A stretch of 64,000 nt of DNA from Catonia carolina (Eukaryota > Arthropoda > Insecta > Hemiptera > Achilidae), in assembly GCA_035578175.1 (NCBI GenBank), contig JAQMRL010000016.1:1303501-1367500 (forward strand), given 5' to 3'. The notes beneath the pieces are model-generated. The model was not told the origin of the DNA. It saw only the letters and a list, made by a program, of their open reading frames with translations, and searched no databases. A program made the position numbers and the translations under genes. Below are positions 20,025 through 33,283 of this stretch, in pieces; positions within the stretch are counted from its first letter, which is position 1; each line of letters opens with the position of its first letter.

Positions 20025-20442
20025 AGTCGCCCCGTTATCTTGGCCATGGCGTTCTCTAATTACTAGAGTAACTAGACAACGCCATGTCTTGGCCCATGCT
20101 ACTCTGTACATGTGTGTTCTTTTCATAATATTAAACATTGTTCTCTTGCGAAAATATTCATTCGATCGGTATTTGTTGTGGGACTCTTGATTTCTTACTA
20201 GCGCACTAATAATTTCAATTGAAATTGAGATTTTGCGGTGCATTTTATGTGGTACAAAAATAATGTCTACTGTAAGTGTTCGTAAACATGGGCAAACAAT
20301 CCATAGCGGAGAACGAAATCTGATATTACATGAATTAAAATGCTGTGAGGAGGAAGCTAATTTTAATAGACTTAATGTCCCTATTAATAAACCAGTTGAA
20401 AGAACTTAAAATATTGTAAAACAATTCAATGGACAGAGGAAA
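20025..20442 (+). pseudogene. N-terminal relic of a DNA-transposon transposase
   Basis: A 48-codon frame at 20,263-20,409 contains VRKHGQTIHSGERNLILHEL and CCEEEANFNRLNVPINK, resembling the helix-turn-helix start of transposases common in hemipteran and orthopteran genomes ('SGER...I...C-EEA...IP'). It stops at that point and the sequence runs straight into another repeat, so catalytic regions are missing. The upstream 240 bp, with CATGGCGTT/AACGCCATG arms (about 20,045-20,085), may be the element's left end. The family assignment is from memory of the motif and is tentative. Confidence 0.4.
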
Positions 20443-20978
20443 AAATCTGGTGCGAAACACTCACGCAACTTTCTCTTGCCAATGCAAATAATTTAAACAA
20501 TATAACCTAATATTAGTAATAAAACATTAGAAATAAACAAAAAACTAACCTCAATAAACATAACCTTATTTTAGTCATGAGTGAAAGACGGAAAATGAAA
20601 ATCGACCTGTTTGGCTTATAAATACGGAAAATCACTCTTTCACGCTAAAGTAGGCTCTGTAGGGAAAAATGCTTTAAATAAAAGTTGTAGATCTTTTAAT
20701 TTTCTATAAATTTTATTATATACACTTTTGTCGTAAAATGCATACCAAGGCCGAAATCTTAAAAAAAATCGATTTTTCACACGTTATCGTGAGAAAAAAA
20801 GCAGAAAATTGCTAATTACTGCTAAACTAAGCATTATACAAAACAATGTTAGAAATAAAAGTTGTAGGATTTTAAATTCTCTACAACTTTTATTATATAC
20901 ATTTTTGCGCTTAAGTTTATATTTAAACCCGTAATCATAAAAAAAACAATTTCTATCTATAAAATCATAAAAAAAGTA
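20443..20978 (+). mobile_element. ACTTTCTCTTGCC-family element with internal deletion
   Basis: The 5' half is intact (AATCTGGTGCGAAACACTCACGC...). After the internal repeats it jumps to AAAAAGTA, losing the microsatellite and stem-loop region. The next copy begins directly after it. Confidence 0.65.
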
Positions 20979-20980
20979 AA

Positions 20981-21862
20981 AATCTGGTGTGAAACACTCA
21001 CACAACTTTCTCTTGCCAGTGATAATAATTAACAATAAACCTAACATTAGAAATAAACAAAAAACTAACCTCAATAAACATAACCTAATATTAATCATAT
21101 ATGAAAGACGCGAAATGAAAATCGATCTGAGTTTGCCTTAAAAATACGGAAAATCACTTTCACGCTGAACTAGGGTCTGTAGAGAAAAATGCTTTAAATA
21201 AAAGTTGTAGATCACTTAATTTTCTATAACTTCGATTATATACACTTTTGTCATAAAATGCATACTAGGGCCGAAATCTTAAAAAGAAATCGATTTTTCA
21301 CACGTTTTCGTGAGAAAAAACAGAAAATCGCTAATTACCGCTTAACTAAGCGTTGTACAAAGAAACGTTTGAAATAAAAGTGTTGTAGGATTTTAAATTC
21401 TCTACAAATTTTATTATATAACTTTTTGCGCTATAATACATATTAAAGCCGTAATCTTAAAAAAAACACATTTTGTTACGAAAAACGGCCTACCAAAAAA
21501 TTTTAGCAAACATGGCGCCTACCCTATTATTAGGAGAATAAAAAAATTGAGTAAACCAGGCGTTTTTTTAAAAAAAATCGTTGGACCAGTTTTTGATAAA
21601 ATCGGAAAAAAGTGAAAAATTACTCGAATAAACTACTACTTCCGGTTGACCGATTTGGATGAAAGTGTTCGTGTCGGGTCCGGTAGTGGTATGTAACTTA
21701 GGTTTCAATTTTTTATATACACACACAGACCAATAGCTAAAAACATGTTTTTTGTGTTCAGGGGGTCTGAAAACGTGTAGATCATGTGAAAACTTGATTT
21801 CTAAAAATCGACATGAAAACAATACTTTCCTTCGTATATATTCATATAGGCAAGAGAAAGTA
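20981..21862 (+). mobile_element. ACTTTCTCTTGCC-family element, full-length forward copy
   Basis: Starts AATCTGGTGTGAAACACTCAC and ends GGCAAGAGAAAGTA. With the previous copy it makes a head-to-tail pair, like the pairs at 3,431-4,692 and 26,755-28,013. Confidence 0.8.
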
Positions 21863-22350
21863 AAAATAAGAAGTGGAGTGGTGATGAACAGCTTCCTTGT
21901 TTGTGGGACGTACATTGTTCGTCTTATAAAAACAGATCTCCAAACTATCAATACCAGTGTAACAAATCACTCTTCTGCAAGCGTTCACCAACTTGACACT
22001 ACACAACAGCAAAATAAAATGAAACTGGCGCAACAAAAAGCGTTTAATGTGTAAACCTCTACTGGCATCAATACTAGCGCCAGCAAATCGTTGCACGTGT
22101 AAACGCGCCTTTAATGGGATCAGTTAAGGATGGATGGAGACACAAATTTGATGCCAGAGAACATCCGAGGTGAAATGGTTCACTCACAGAAAGATCTAAT
22201 GGAATTAACGAGACTGATTAACAGAATGGTGACGAATGTTTTTTAGTGTTTCTAATGTTCTTATAATAATCATTGGTATCATTTTACAAAATTCAATATT
22301 TCATTTCAGACTTAAAAAGAAATCGATTAATACATGATTTTTGAGGTTGT
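21863..22350. other. Unit-1 3' border sequence
   Basis: The end of this stretch (22,130-22,290, GAGGTGAAATGGTTCACTC and following) matches 61,860-61,980 at the end of unit 3, so it is the 3' edge of the repeat unit. The central part (22,040-22,120) is not recognised. Confidence 0.4.
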
Positions 22351-23293
22351 CTTTGATTCAGGAGACTCCATAGGGAATATAGGACATGTTAAGACAAAAC
22401 TGATAATTTTAAAGTTTATCACAATGATAAATTCATCACTTACCACCAAAAATTTGTTACTGCTACTGCTTACTTCAGTAGGCTAGTCATGAACTCATTG
22501 TGTCAAATATCACAAAAAATTAAAAATTCAAACAATGATAAATTCATTAATTACTAATAATTTTTTCCTGCTACTGCTTAACTCAGTAGGCTTGTCATGA
22601 ATGCCTTTGTATCAAATAGTACACAATATTTATTTAATTAGAATTTAAATACTTTTCAACTAAAAACTATTTAGAAAGGAATTTGTGCACACTGTAAAAT
22701 ATTTCATCAATCAAATATTGTTTTAGCTTTTTTTTAAAATGACTTAAATTGTCACAACTTGTGGCAATTTATTTATGTGTTTTCTACCATCATAAGTTAA
22801 TTGTTGTTCAAACAATTTAGTGCTGTGATTAGCAACATAATAATCGATTCTGTTTCTTTTGTAGTGGTTGTGAACATCTAAATTCTGTAAAAAGGTATTT
22901 GGCTTTACGTACATTCTCACTTCAAAAATGTACAGAGAAGGAACAGTGAGCAATTGCAGCTCATTAAGTAGTGATCTGCATGAGGTAAGGTGGTTGACTC
23001 TCACCATACACCTGACAGCTTTTTTCCATGTTACATCGTGGTGAATTACACCATACTAATATGGAATGCCTGATAGGAGATGAAATTAAACCATGATAAG
23101 CTGCTATTAGCAATTTTGTATCATTGAATCTGTGTTTGTTTTTGAACTGTAAGTACTGACACTTTTTCCCATTAACTGTTAACATTAATTCATTCAGATA
23201 TTGGACTACGGATTCTATGGTAATATGTGTATTCACTTCGAGACAATCAACCAGTAAACTTTTGTTTATGATTGAAGTATCATCAGCAAACAG
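22351..23293 (-). mobile_element. CR1-like 3' fragment D at the unit 1/2 border
   Basis: Carries the 3' untranslated end (GGAGACTCCATAGGGAATAT on the + strand), the C-terminal ORF2 region (23,007-22,744) and the RT catalytic motif LFADDTS near 23,285. It is cut immediately 5' of the motif, at the first base of unit 2. The same CR1 end point, followed by the same ATGTAACCAATGGTTGAAGC, occurs at about 63,470. Confidence 0.7.
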
Positions 23294-23339
23294 ATGTAAC
23301 CAATGGTTGAAGCTTTTACCTATTACCTCTGATTGTTCT

Positions 23340-23786
23340 ATTTTCTTTCTCTTTAATTCTTTATTTACAACTGTAAAATGTTACAACAAGCAAATGTGAT
23401 GATCATGATAATACTGTAAATGACATGATAGGCATGAGAGGGGTAGGGCCCCCATTGGTGCCTCCCCAAGAATGAAATTTGTATATCAAATTAACAGGTC
23501 TCTACTCCAGCGTCTTTTAAGGCGTCTAGGGGGATTATCAGGAAAATGAACGCACCAGGGGGTTCTCGTGTTCGTGTGACTTGCCGTGAAAGCGTTTGTA
23601 TAGGTATTCAATGGAATTTTGTACAAGTGGTGTTTTCAAATCTGTCTGTAAGGTTTTGTTGCTAACGTAAAGAGGTGCATTTGCTATAAGGCGTAATGTT
23701 TTTGACTGGAATGCTTGAATTCGTTGCAAGTTAGAGGGTTTGGCTGAACCGTAAATTTGGGACCCGTAGGTCCACATAGGTTTCAA
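23340..23786 (-). mobile_element. 5'-truncated Jockey-type fragment, unit 2 copy
   Basis: Paralogue of the 47-508 insertion with the same ends and the same ATTGTTCT flanks (23,332-23,339 and 23,787-23,794). It lacks 13 bases near 23,541, which shifts the frame and ends the reverse-transcriptase remnant after 82 codons. Confidence 0.8.
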
Positions 23787-23849
23787 ATTGTTCTATATAA
23801 TTAAATTTTTTGTAGTATCACTATTATAATTATTTTAACCTATGGAAAT

Positions 23850-24940
23850 AAGGTTTTTAAAAACGTATCTACACCGCATAGTTGCCCTACCTAGCGGCAG
23901 CTTTTCCATTTTCGTAATGGATGCTTTTCGTTTTTAGTTGAAAAGGAAAGTAATCATGTGTTTGTAAATAAACGTGAAGCAAACAATTCTACTAAACAGT
24001 CATAGACTATTATAGAAAAGTGAATAGTGGGTTAGAATAATCTGCAGTCGACCAAACTAACTGATTGGTAAATTATGTTTTTGTTTTATTTACTACTTGA
24101 AGAGTATTAAAATCTTTTCAGGTTATGTTTGAAAGTCGAAACTAATGAAAAGTTTAATAGAGGATGTGTATTCGGTTATTCTTATCAGGTGTACTGGGCA
24201 CTGCAGATTTAATTAGAGACGGTTTTGTGTTCAGTGTGAAAATTATTCGGGCAGTGTTTACAAGATTCAACTCGTATCATTTGTCCAAGGGTCATGCCCT
24301 GTAACGTGGTCCAGAAATAATGAATCTACAAAATTGATTATTTTAAAAATTGGCGATCTCTTTAATAAACGGTTCTGTATTTATCGACTTTAAAAACGTA
24401 TCAACACCGTATAGTTGAGCTATCTAGTGACAGTTTTTCATTTACAAAATGGACTCTTCGTTTTAATGAGGGAAAGAAGTGATCGTGTAGTTGTTAATAA
24501 ACGTGAATAAAATAATTATACTAATAAACAGTAATAGGTTATTAGAGAAAATTGGATAGTGGATTCAAGAAAGAATCTACAGTCGACCAAACTAACTGTT
24601 TGGTAAATTATGTTTTTGTTTTATTCTTTAGATGAAGTGTATTAAAATCTTTTCAGGTTATGTGTGAGAATCAAAACTTAGTATGAACATTGTTAAATAA
24701 AAAGTTTGTTAGAGAATGTGTATTCGCTTATACTAATAAAGAGAACTGGGCACTGCAGATTTATTTAGAGACGGTTTATTGTTCAGTTGTGAAAATTATT
24801 CGGTCAGTGTTTACAAGATCCAAACTAGTTTCGTTTTTCCTTGGGTCATGCCCTGTAACGTGGTCCAGAAATGCTGAATCTAATTACTTTATTGTTTTAA
24901 AAATTTGTGATCGTTTAATGAACGATTCTGCATATTATAT
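23850..24940 (+). repeat. 540-bp tandem module, two copies, unit 2
   Basis: Copies at about 23,850-24,390 and 24,391-24,940 match the unit 1 pair. TCAGT pentamers, the CTAGCGGCAG-like block and the GTAAAT...TTTTCAG interval are all kept. An open frame of 118 codons here (24,690-25,046) is shorter in unit 1 and broken in unit 3, so I do not call it coding. Confidence 0.6.
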
Positions 24941-25524
24941 TCACTTTTGCTTTAACCTACTTTTTTCGACAAGGTCAGACGGTTTTTACAACTTTGGAGC
25001 TTCAAGGAAACATGATAGTACACGAGGTTCTATTAATCTTAATTAATATTTAATCGTTGAAGCCAAAACCAACTTATTTATTTGTACCGAAGATTAAGTT
25101 GTAAGGTGTAAAACATAACCTCAAACTTCGGAATCGAAATGTTTCTAAAGTCGGTTTTTTAAAAAAGTTTAAAGGTATAAAATATCCATTGTTTAACAAG
25201 CAAATTCTTACCTTCCCAAATAATATTTTGAAAGATGACCGTGACTTTATTAAGTAATTTGTTGAAAATAAATGTGTCATAGTTTGTCAAGAAAGGTAGC
25301 CAGTATATTATTTGGTGTAATAAAATTATGTCCAAGTGGTTCATGTAAAGAAATCTATTAGGCATTTTCTGTAGCATTGTCTTGTGCTGTTGCTGATTAC
25401 AGGTGAAAATGATTGGCTAGAAGTAACCATTGATATGAAAATATGTCCACATTGCTACATGCATGTATGGTGAATGTACATTGTATTTCAGTTGGACCTA
25501 ATGTTATTGTTTTCTTGTGCGCAG

Positions 25525-25668
25525 GCAGCCTCGAAATATACCACAACATAAATTACTTGAGATACCATCCTGTGCTGGGACTGAATCTTAAATATCATTG
25601 GAAAAGGAAGTCTCATTGACAATTCAGTATCCAAGAAAACTAGCCAATTAAGTGAATTTTCATTAAAG
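25525..25668 (+). other. Predicted spliced exon, unit 2
   Basis: Same 144-bp block as at 2,202 with TTGTGCGCAG before and GTATGT after. The nine variable bases read CGAAATATA (RNI in the open frame). Outside that patch I find one difference from unit 1. Confidence 0.5.
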
Positions 25669-25889
25669 GTATGTTAGTTTTATATCATTATAATTGAAAT
25701 TTTGTGAAATTCATAGTAATTATTTTCATTTTGATGTTCTTCTAAAGAGGAAAATTTAAGAAGGAATTTATGCATACAGAATTAATAGTATTTGTGACTG
25801 TCCATGGGAAAAGGGACCCAAGTCAAAAGTAAGGTTAGGAGTAATTCTTGCCGACAATTAACGCTGAAACAGTTATATTTAAGATTTGG

Positions 25890-26365
25890 GCTTTAATATG
25901 AATTTTAGTGAAAAATTGTATGTAATACAAGTTGTTTGACAACTGTTATATCTAGCATTTTTTTGTATAACGCGTAGTTTAGCAGTAATTAGCGTTTTTC
26001 TGTTTTCTCTCATGAAAACATAGGGAAAAATCGATTTTTTTTAGGATTGCAGCTGGAGCGTGCATCTTACTACAAAAGTGTTTACAATCAAATTTATAGG
26101 AAATTAAATATCTACAACTTTTATTTAAAGCATTTTTCTCTACAGAGCCTACAGAGCGTGACAAAAGAGTGATTGTCCGTATTTTTAAGCCTAACTAAGG
26201 TTAATTTTCATTTTGAGTCTTTTACTCATGAGTAAAATTAGGTTATGTTTATTGGGCTTAGTTTTTTGGTTATTTCTAATGCTTTATTACTAATGTTAGG
26301 TTTATTATTAATTATTTCCATTGGCAAGAGACAGTTGTGTGAGTGTTTATACCACAATTTTTTCA
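25890..26365 (-). mobile_element. Partial ACTTTCTCTTGCC-family element, unit 2
   Basis: Paralogue of the 2,550-3,040 fragment; ends TTGGCAAGAGACAGTTGTGTG. The following ~390 bp (26,366-26,754) hold no recognised feature. Confidence 0.6.
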
Positions 26366-26754
26366 CTGTTATTTATAAACAAAAGTTTCAGAATTTTTTA
26401 AAAAAAGGTTAAGAAACACTAATTTTTTGGAGATTGCAATGAAAGTGGGTTAATATTTGATGAGTGATGATATTGTTCAATTGGTGTTAACTCTACTTGT
26501 CTCTGTTAGATGTCATCTCTTACTGATGTAACATTGTGTGCTGAATCATGTGATCTCTTCAAATAATTCATATCTCAAATTGTTAACATCCTGGAGCAGA
26601 TTTATTTGAGGTCATGTCAAATGTAAAAACAACAAATTGAAAATTTTTATTGTAATTTAACCTACAACAAGATAAACAATTACAATTTTGTTTTATATTT
26701 TAACGAATTGCATTTTGTATTTGAATTAATACTAAGGAAACTAATCTAAAAAAA

Positions 26755-27665
26755 AATCTGATGTGAAACACTCACACAACTTTCTCTTGCCAATGCAAAT
26801 AATTAACAATATTACCTAACATTAGTAATAAAACATTAGAAATAAACTATAAACTAACCTCAAAAAACATTTGTAAAATACACAAAATTAAAATCGACCT
26901 CAGTTTGGCTTAAAAATACGGAAAATCGCTCAATCACGCTAAACTAGGCACTGTACAAAAAAATGCTTAAAATAAAAGTTGTAGATCTCTTAATTTCCTA
27001 TAAATTTTATGTAATACACTTTTGTCGTAAAGTGCATTCTAAGGCCAAAATCTTAAAAAAATATTTTTCACATGTTTTCGTGAGAAAAAAACAGAAAATT
27101 GCTAAATACCGCAAAATTAAGCGTTATACAAAAAAATGTTTGAAATATAAGTTGTAGAATTTTACATTTTCTATAACTTTTATTATATAACGTTTTGCGC
27201 TAAAATGCAAATTAAAGCCGCAATCTTAAAAAGAAAATGTTTTTACGTAAAAACAGCCTCACGCAGAATTTCAGCAAACATGGCGCCTACCCTATCTTGT
27301 AGAGAATAAAAAAATTGAGTAAACCAGACGATTTAAAAAAAAATCGTAGGACCAGTTTTTGAGAAAATCACAAAAAAGTGAAAAATTATACGAATAAACT
27401 ACTACTTCCGGTTGACCGATTTTGATGAAAACGTTCGTGTCGCGTCCGGTAGTGGTATGTAACTTAAATTTTAAGTTCCAAGTTCGTACGTTGTTCCGTT
27501 CATGAGATATTTTGTTCACACACACACACAGACCAATCGCTAAAAACATGTTTTTTGGGTTCAGGGGGTCTGAAAACGTATAGATCCGGTGAAAACTCGA
27601 TTTCGAAAAATCGACATGAAAACAATACTTTCCTTCCTATATATTCATATAGGCAAGAGAAAGTA
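26755..27665 (+). mobile_element. ACTTTCTCTTGCC-family element, full-length, unit 2
   Basis: Paralogue of 3,431-4,343 with both 13-bp inverted repeats and the stem-loop. The AC run near 27,515 and the adjacent CATGAGATATTTTG variant show local differences from the unit 1 copy. Confidence 0.8.
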
Positions 27666-27668
27666 AAA

Positions 27669-28013
27669 ATTGGTGTGAATTACACAACTTTCTCTCGCCA
27701 GTGCAAATAATTAACAATATAACTTAACATTAAAAATAAACAAAAAGCTAACCTCAATAAACATAACCTTATTTTAATCATGAGTGAAAGACACAAAATG
27801 AAAATGAACTTAAGTTTGGCTTAAAAATTCAGAAATCACTCTTTCATGCTAAACTACGCTCTATAGAGAAAAATACTATCAATAAAAGTTGTAGATCTTT
27901 AAATTTGATTAAATACTTTTTAGTCGTATAATGCATACTAAGGCTGAAATCTTGAAAAATCGATTTTCCACTTGTTTTTGTGAGAATAAAACCAAAAATT
28001 GCTTATTACCACT
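27669..28013 (+). mobile_element. Truncated ACTTTCTCTTGCC-family element, unit 2
   Basis: First third of the element, directly after a full copy and ended by the A-tail of CR1-like copy B, as in unit 1. Confidence 0.65.
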
Positions 28014-28350
28014 AAATTTTTTTTTTTTATCCAGAAGACTCCAAAGGGAGTATAGGTCATGTCAAGATAAAACTGATAAACTGGAAGTTTATCGCCAATG
28101 ATAAATTCATCACTTACCACCAAAAAATTGTTTTTGCTACTGCTTACTTCAGTAGGCTTGTGATGAACCCCATTAAATCAAATATCACACAAAATAAAAA
28201 ATAAAAAAAATCAAACACAATGATAAATTCATAACTTACCAATAATTTTTTCCTGCTACTGCTTAACTCAGTAGGCTTGTCATGAACCCTTTTGTATCAA
28301 ATAGTACACAATATTTGTTTAATTAGAAGTTAAATACTTTTCAATCAAAA

Positions 28351-31300
28351 CTATTTAGAAAGGAATTCGTGCACACTGTAAAATGTTTCATCAATCAAAT
28401 ATTGTTTAGTTTTTTTAAAATGACTTAAATTGTCACAACTTTTTAAACCTTGTGGCAATTTATTGATGTATTTTCTACCTGCAGAAGTTGGTTTTTGTTC
28501 AAACAATTTAGTGTTGTGATTAGCAACATAATAATTGATTCTGTTTCTTGTGTCGTGGTTGTGAACATCTGAATTCTGTAAAAAGGTATTTTGCTTTACG
28601 TACATTCTCACTTCAAAAATGTACAAAGAAGGAACTGTGAGCAGTTGCAGCTTTTTAAGTAGTGATCTGCATGAGGTAAGGTGGTTGACTCCCAACATAC
28701 ACCCAACAGCTTTTTTTTGTATTTTAAAAACTCTTTCCATGTTACCCTGTGATGAATTACCCCATACTAATATGGCATACCTGATGTGAGATAAAATTAA
28801 ACCATGATAAACTGCTATAAGCAATTTTTTTATCATTTAATGTGGCAATTTGTTTTAATGCAAATACCCCAGATGATATTTTACCACAAATTTGATTGGT
28901 GTAATAATCCCATGATAGGGTCCTATCTAGTGACACTCCTAGAAACTTCACTGTTTGCACATGATCTAAGATATTATTTTTATAAAGACTTCCACTTCTC
29001 TGTTTTCCTTACATTGTGTTTGTTTTTGAACTATAAGTACTGACACTTTTTCCCATTAACTGTTAACACTAATTCATTCAGAAATTGGACTACAGATTCT
29101 ATGCTAATATGTGTATTCACTTCGAGACTTTCTACCAGTAAACTTTTGTTTATGATTGAAGTATCATTAGCAAACAATAAAGCTCTACTGTTGGGTAAGA
29201 TTTCTGGTAACCTATTTATATACAACAAAAACAAAATGGGACCTAAAATTGAACCCTGTGGAACACCACCTTTGACTTCAAGCTTTTCAGACAAAAGTTT
29301 TGTAAGTTTCCCCCTAACTACTCTAGTTATTTCTACGCACTGTACTCTACCTACCAGATAAGACTGAAACCATTTAAGTCCTACATCCCTAATACCTAAT
29401 GACTCTAACATTTTCAACAAGACTTCATGATCAACACAGTCGAAAGCTTTACTGAGATCTAAAAACACAGTTAAGGCCTTCTCTCCTGCATCCAATATAT
29501 CAACCATCTGCTCAAAAAGTGAGACAATAGCAGTTTTGGTTGACTTACCCTTTTGGAAACCATGCTGATCTTTTGATATGATAAGGTTTTCAGTCAAAAA
29601 ACTGATTAACCTAATGAACACTACCTTTTCAAAAATTTTGCAAGTTGTTTTTAATATACTTATGGGCCTATAATTTTCAACTAATTGGGTATTGCCATTC
29701 TTAAACACTGGCAATATTTTACCTTCCTTCAATGCTTCGGAAATACACCTCTTTCCAGGGAGAAGTTAATTAGATGAAGGAGAGGTGTTAATAAACATTT
29801 TTTACATTCTTTAACAATAATACTTGAGATCCCATCTAACCCTACCCTACCGTTTTCTTACTTTTTAAACTATCAATAACTGATTCTAGTTCCTCATGTG
29901 AAACTGAGCTAAATACAAATTTATCTACAACTCTATCCCTGCCCAGCTTCACAATATCCCTCAGTTTCCGTAATCTGCTGTTTAAGCTTTGAAGCTACTT
30001 CCTGATAATACTTATTAAAATAATTACTAATTTCTGAACCATTCTCTATAACTTCATTATTACTATTAACAACTTTTGGTATATCTGTGTATCCCCTGTT
30101 ACTAACTACATTCCGATTCCTATTTATTGTTTCCCATATTGCTGAGTTTAAATTAGTTGATTTACGAAGGACTTCAGCAGTTTTTTTGCATTTAGCACTC
30201 TGAACTTCGCTAGCATAATATTTTTGAATTTGTTTGTACCTTTGCTCATTAAATTCATTATTATCTGATTTGAACTCAGAGTAGACATCTCTGACTTCAG
30301 ATATTAGTTTCAAAATAATATCCCCTGTAATCCATTGGTCTATTTCACTAATTCTATTTGTTAAAACTACCCTTTTTACTGGACAACTACTATTATAGTA
30401 AAGTTTTAACGTTTCAATAAAATTATGATATTTTTGATTAATTTTGGAAGCATTAATGACAGTCTTCCAATCTTCTTTGGATAAACTGTGCAATAAACAA
30501 TTTATTTTGCCCTTGTCCTCTTGCCTAATTTCTTTATTAACTTTTTGATTCAGGGCCTGACCACCTAAATGCTGAATTTCTATTACTTGGTACCCATGAT
30601 CAGAGAATTCTGAACCCCCTAACCTAACCTGACAACTAACAATATTTGTTAGAATATTATCGTTTGAGAATGGCTAGTAATCCTTGTGTAATCATTTACT
30701 TTTATATCCACATTGTTCATGTTCACGATATCCCTGAACTCTTCGGACATTTTACACTGAATAGCAAGATTTACATTATAATCACCCATAACAACAACTC
30801 TTATATACCGTTCAGTCAAACTCTCCAGCAATTCACTTAACAATTTACAGAACTGGTCCCAATCACCATTTGGAGACCTATAAACACCTACGACAGCCAT
30901 CCTTTCCTGTACCCCTAACCTAACTTCTAACCCAACTACTTCCATATTCATTTCCTGAGAAAACCTGTCTACAAAAGGTAAGTTACGTGTGTATGTATTT
31001 TCCTACTAATATTAGTCAGTAAACAGACTCCTCCACTTTTATGAAATTTCCTGCAGTTAGAAGCATTAATAGAAAACCCCGGAAAGCTAATCATAGAAAT
31101 CTCATTACTTTTTAACCCATGTTCGGTGAATAATACCATATCTGGGTTCTCAGACCTTAAAAATATTTCAACTCTATCTACTTTATTACTTAAATATTGA
31201 ATATTTTGGTGCAAAATAGAGAAGTGAGATGTATTCCTAGCCTGAACTTCATTGATGAAGTCATTTTGTGCACCTACCTGTTTATTTTCTATAATTTCTA

Positions 31301-31475
31301 CATTTGTTGGTAGCGGATGCACTAATCTATCATTTATAACAACCCTGTTATCCGGATTTAAACGTAACCTGTCATTAACTATTTGTAGCACCTGTGATTG
31401 CTTAATGTGAGGTTGGGTTGTCCTAACATAACCTAACCTTCTTTTTCTTAACTTTTTTCTCCCTTTTTTAGCCAT
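28351..31475 (-). pseudogene. CR1-like ORF2, broken (copy B)
   Basis: Endonuclease N-terminus 31,475-30,969 (ILHQNIQYL, LFTEHGL), middle 30,951-30,649 (VYRSPN, GDYNVN), SEFSDHGYQ near 30,600, linker 30,493-29,933, RT palm 29,732-29,031 and C-terminal region 28,836-28,351. The C-terminal region includes a HNHDTRNRINYYVANHNTKL block and ends naturally with FLSK and a stop. The catalytic box reads LLFANDTS as in copy A, so the D-to-N change predates the duplication. Several frameshifts separate the pieces. Confidence 0.75.
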
Positions 31476-31479
31476 TTCA

Positions 31480-32804
31480 TTAAAAGGTATCCTTAAATTT
31501 TAATTTATCTGGGAGTTTACATGTAACGAGTGAAGCTAACCTATCACAAAGTATACTTTTGCCAGTTAAATTTAAATGTAACCCATGTTTAGTATAGTTA
31601 TCATGATTTAACCTTTCATTAATAAAGTTTATTTTTACTCTTTCAATTGTTTTATTTTTTAGGCTGTTAATTCTTTTATGCATTTCGCGGTTTGTTTTAG
31701 TTATAACTTTGTTTACTTCTGGCTTATCATAGAAAGGGAATAGCGTTTATCATTAAATTTGTTTTACTACTTAGTGGAACCAATTCTTTGAATGTTTTTA
31801 AGATTTGAGGAGTGTTTTTAAATTGTTTTGATTCTATGACAATGGTTCCTCCATGAATTATTAAATGGTCATTTATACCTAGGGTTTTTACATCGTCTTT
31901 AGATTACTTAACAACTTCTTTTAGGGGAGCATTCAGCTTATACGCTATTTTAACTTCAAATTCATAGTTTAGTTTTTTATCTAACAATTCCCAACATTCA
32001 CGGCCATGACTATCCGCCAATACTAGGACTTTGTTTTTTCTATTATTATTATTATTATTACTTTTGGTAGCCGGTTTAGTCCCTACAGCTTCACTATACA
32101 AAAGTTTCTTAGGACCGTTTTTATTTGTAGTTTTAGTATCATTTTAGTGCCGTTTATTTTTTTCTGCCCATTCAGACAGACAGATATTCTGCCCATAACA
32201 GACAGGTGGAGTGTCAAATTATTTACACCCAATCTGTTAGTTGCAGGTCTAAAATAAATAGTTCTGTTTCTTATCGCATGGTCAGCCAATTAAATGACTA
32301 AATCATTTAAGAACAGAAGAGGTAAAGGTGTTAAAGACTATAATCAGAGTTATCTCCTGAGAAAGTAATGAATTTTATTATACAGCCAGACCCTGTGATG
32401 AATGAAGTGAAGGTATCATTTGCAGAGTGGAAAATTTGTGCTTTTCAGAGGGCCAGGCATGCTGATAAGCGTACTTTTCCACTCAGTGAGGAAGGCAATG
32501 GTAAACCACCTCACTCCTCGTTTTACTTAGTAAAGCCTCTAGAGGTTCAAACCAGCTTTTCGGCTGATGACCTAAACAACAAAATTTTTTTTATTATAAG
32601 TTTTTGCTGAATTAACCTCATTTTGAAGTTTTAAATTGACTACTTTAATTTCGTTTTCTCCTTAGAAAACGAAATAAAAGTAAAGGCCCGGTCTGCTTCC
32701 TATAGTTAAGCGATTTCAGTTTTGTGGTCCATGTCATTTATTCTTATTTTTTTTTAGCGAAGCTATTTCCTGCTCTAATTTATTTCTAAGTTCCTCGTTT
32801 ATCT
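31480..32804 (-). pseudogene. CR1-like ORF1, broken (copy B)
   Basis: The coiled-coil start has ATA where copy A has ATG (about 32,804). Downstream are the SINE-like segment (32,343-32,584), VLVLADSHGRECWELLDKKL and KHGLHLNLTGKSILCDRLA, the esterase-like blocks. The asparagine repeat before the DSHG block is longer than in copy A (an ATT/AAT trinucleotide expansion near 32,045). Confidence 0.6.
32343..32584 (+). repeat. SINE-like dispersed segment, copy 2
   Basis: Near-identical to 9,002-9,232, in the same place within CR1 ORF1. Confidence 0.5.
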
Positions 32805-33283
32805 TGTTACTACTTATTATTGCATATGAAAAGTAAAGTGACTATAGATGATGGGTGAGGGACGGACGGGGAGTGGAGGATATCAGTTGCTCTTCTGTAA
32901 GGGCCACAAGCCAGTAACCGGCCTCTACCATCGGAAGTGACTGTACGTGATTGGCTGGGGGTGTGGTCGAGTGGACCCAGTGCAGCCACAATTCAAATAA
33001 CACAAGATGATGCCAAAGAATTCAAAAAACAATCGTGATATTTTCTAGCGTTTATTTAAAAAGCGTGAAACCATCACACAACTATCTCTTGCCAATGTAG
33101 ATAGTGAACAATACGAGGGTGGTACCCATTCTAACAAAGAAATCACAAAAATTTTGGAAAAGATTTAATTTATTTTTCAACATAATCTCCTTGTAGTCTT
33201 ATACACTTTTCCCAGCGATTTTCAATAAGTTCGATACATTTTTTATAACAAGAACTGTCTTGCTCCTCAAAATAGCCATTAAC

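Larger units (their letters stand above)
28029..33050 (-). mobile_element. CR1-like non-LTR retrotransposon, near full length, copy B
   Basis: Paralogue of copy A, in the presumed intron of zinc-finger gene 2. Same layout: leader, coiled-coil and esterase ORF1, then endonuclease/RT ORF2 and a 3' end at an A-run. It is slightly less damaged than copy A in the RT and C-terminal parts, but it is not intact. Confidence 0.75.

Noticed and set aside
20010..20243. 77-codon minus-strand frame
   Set aside because: Falls in the left part of a DNA-transposon relic with mirror repeats; no recognisable domain.
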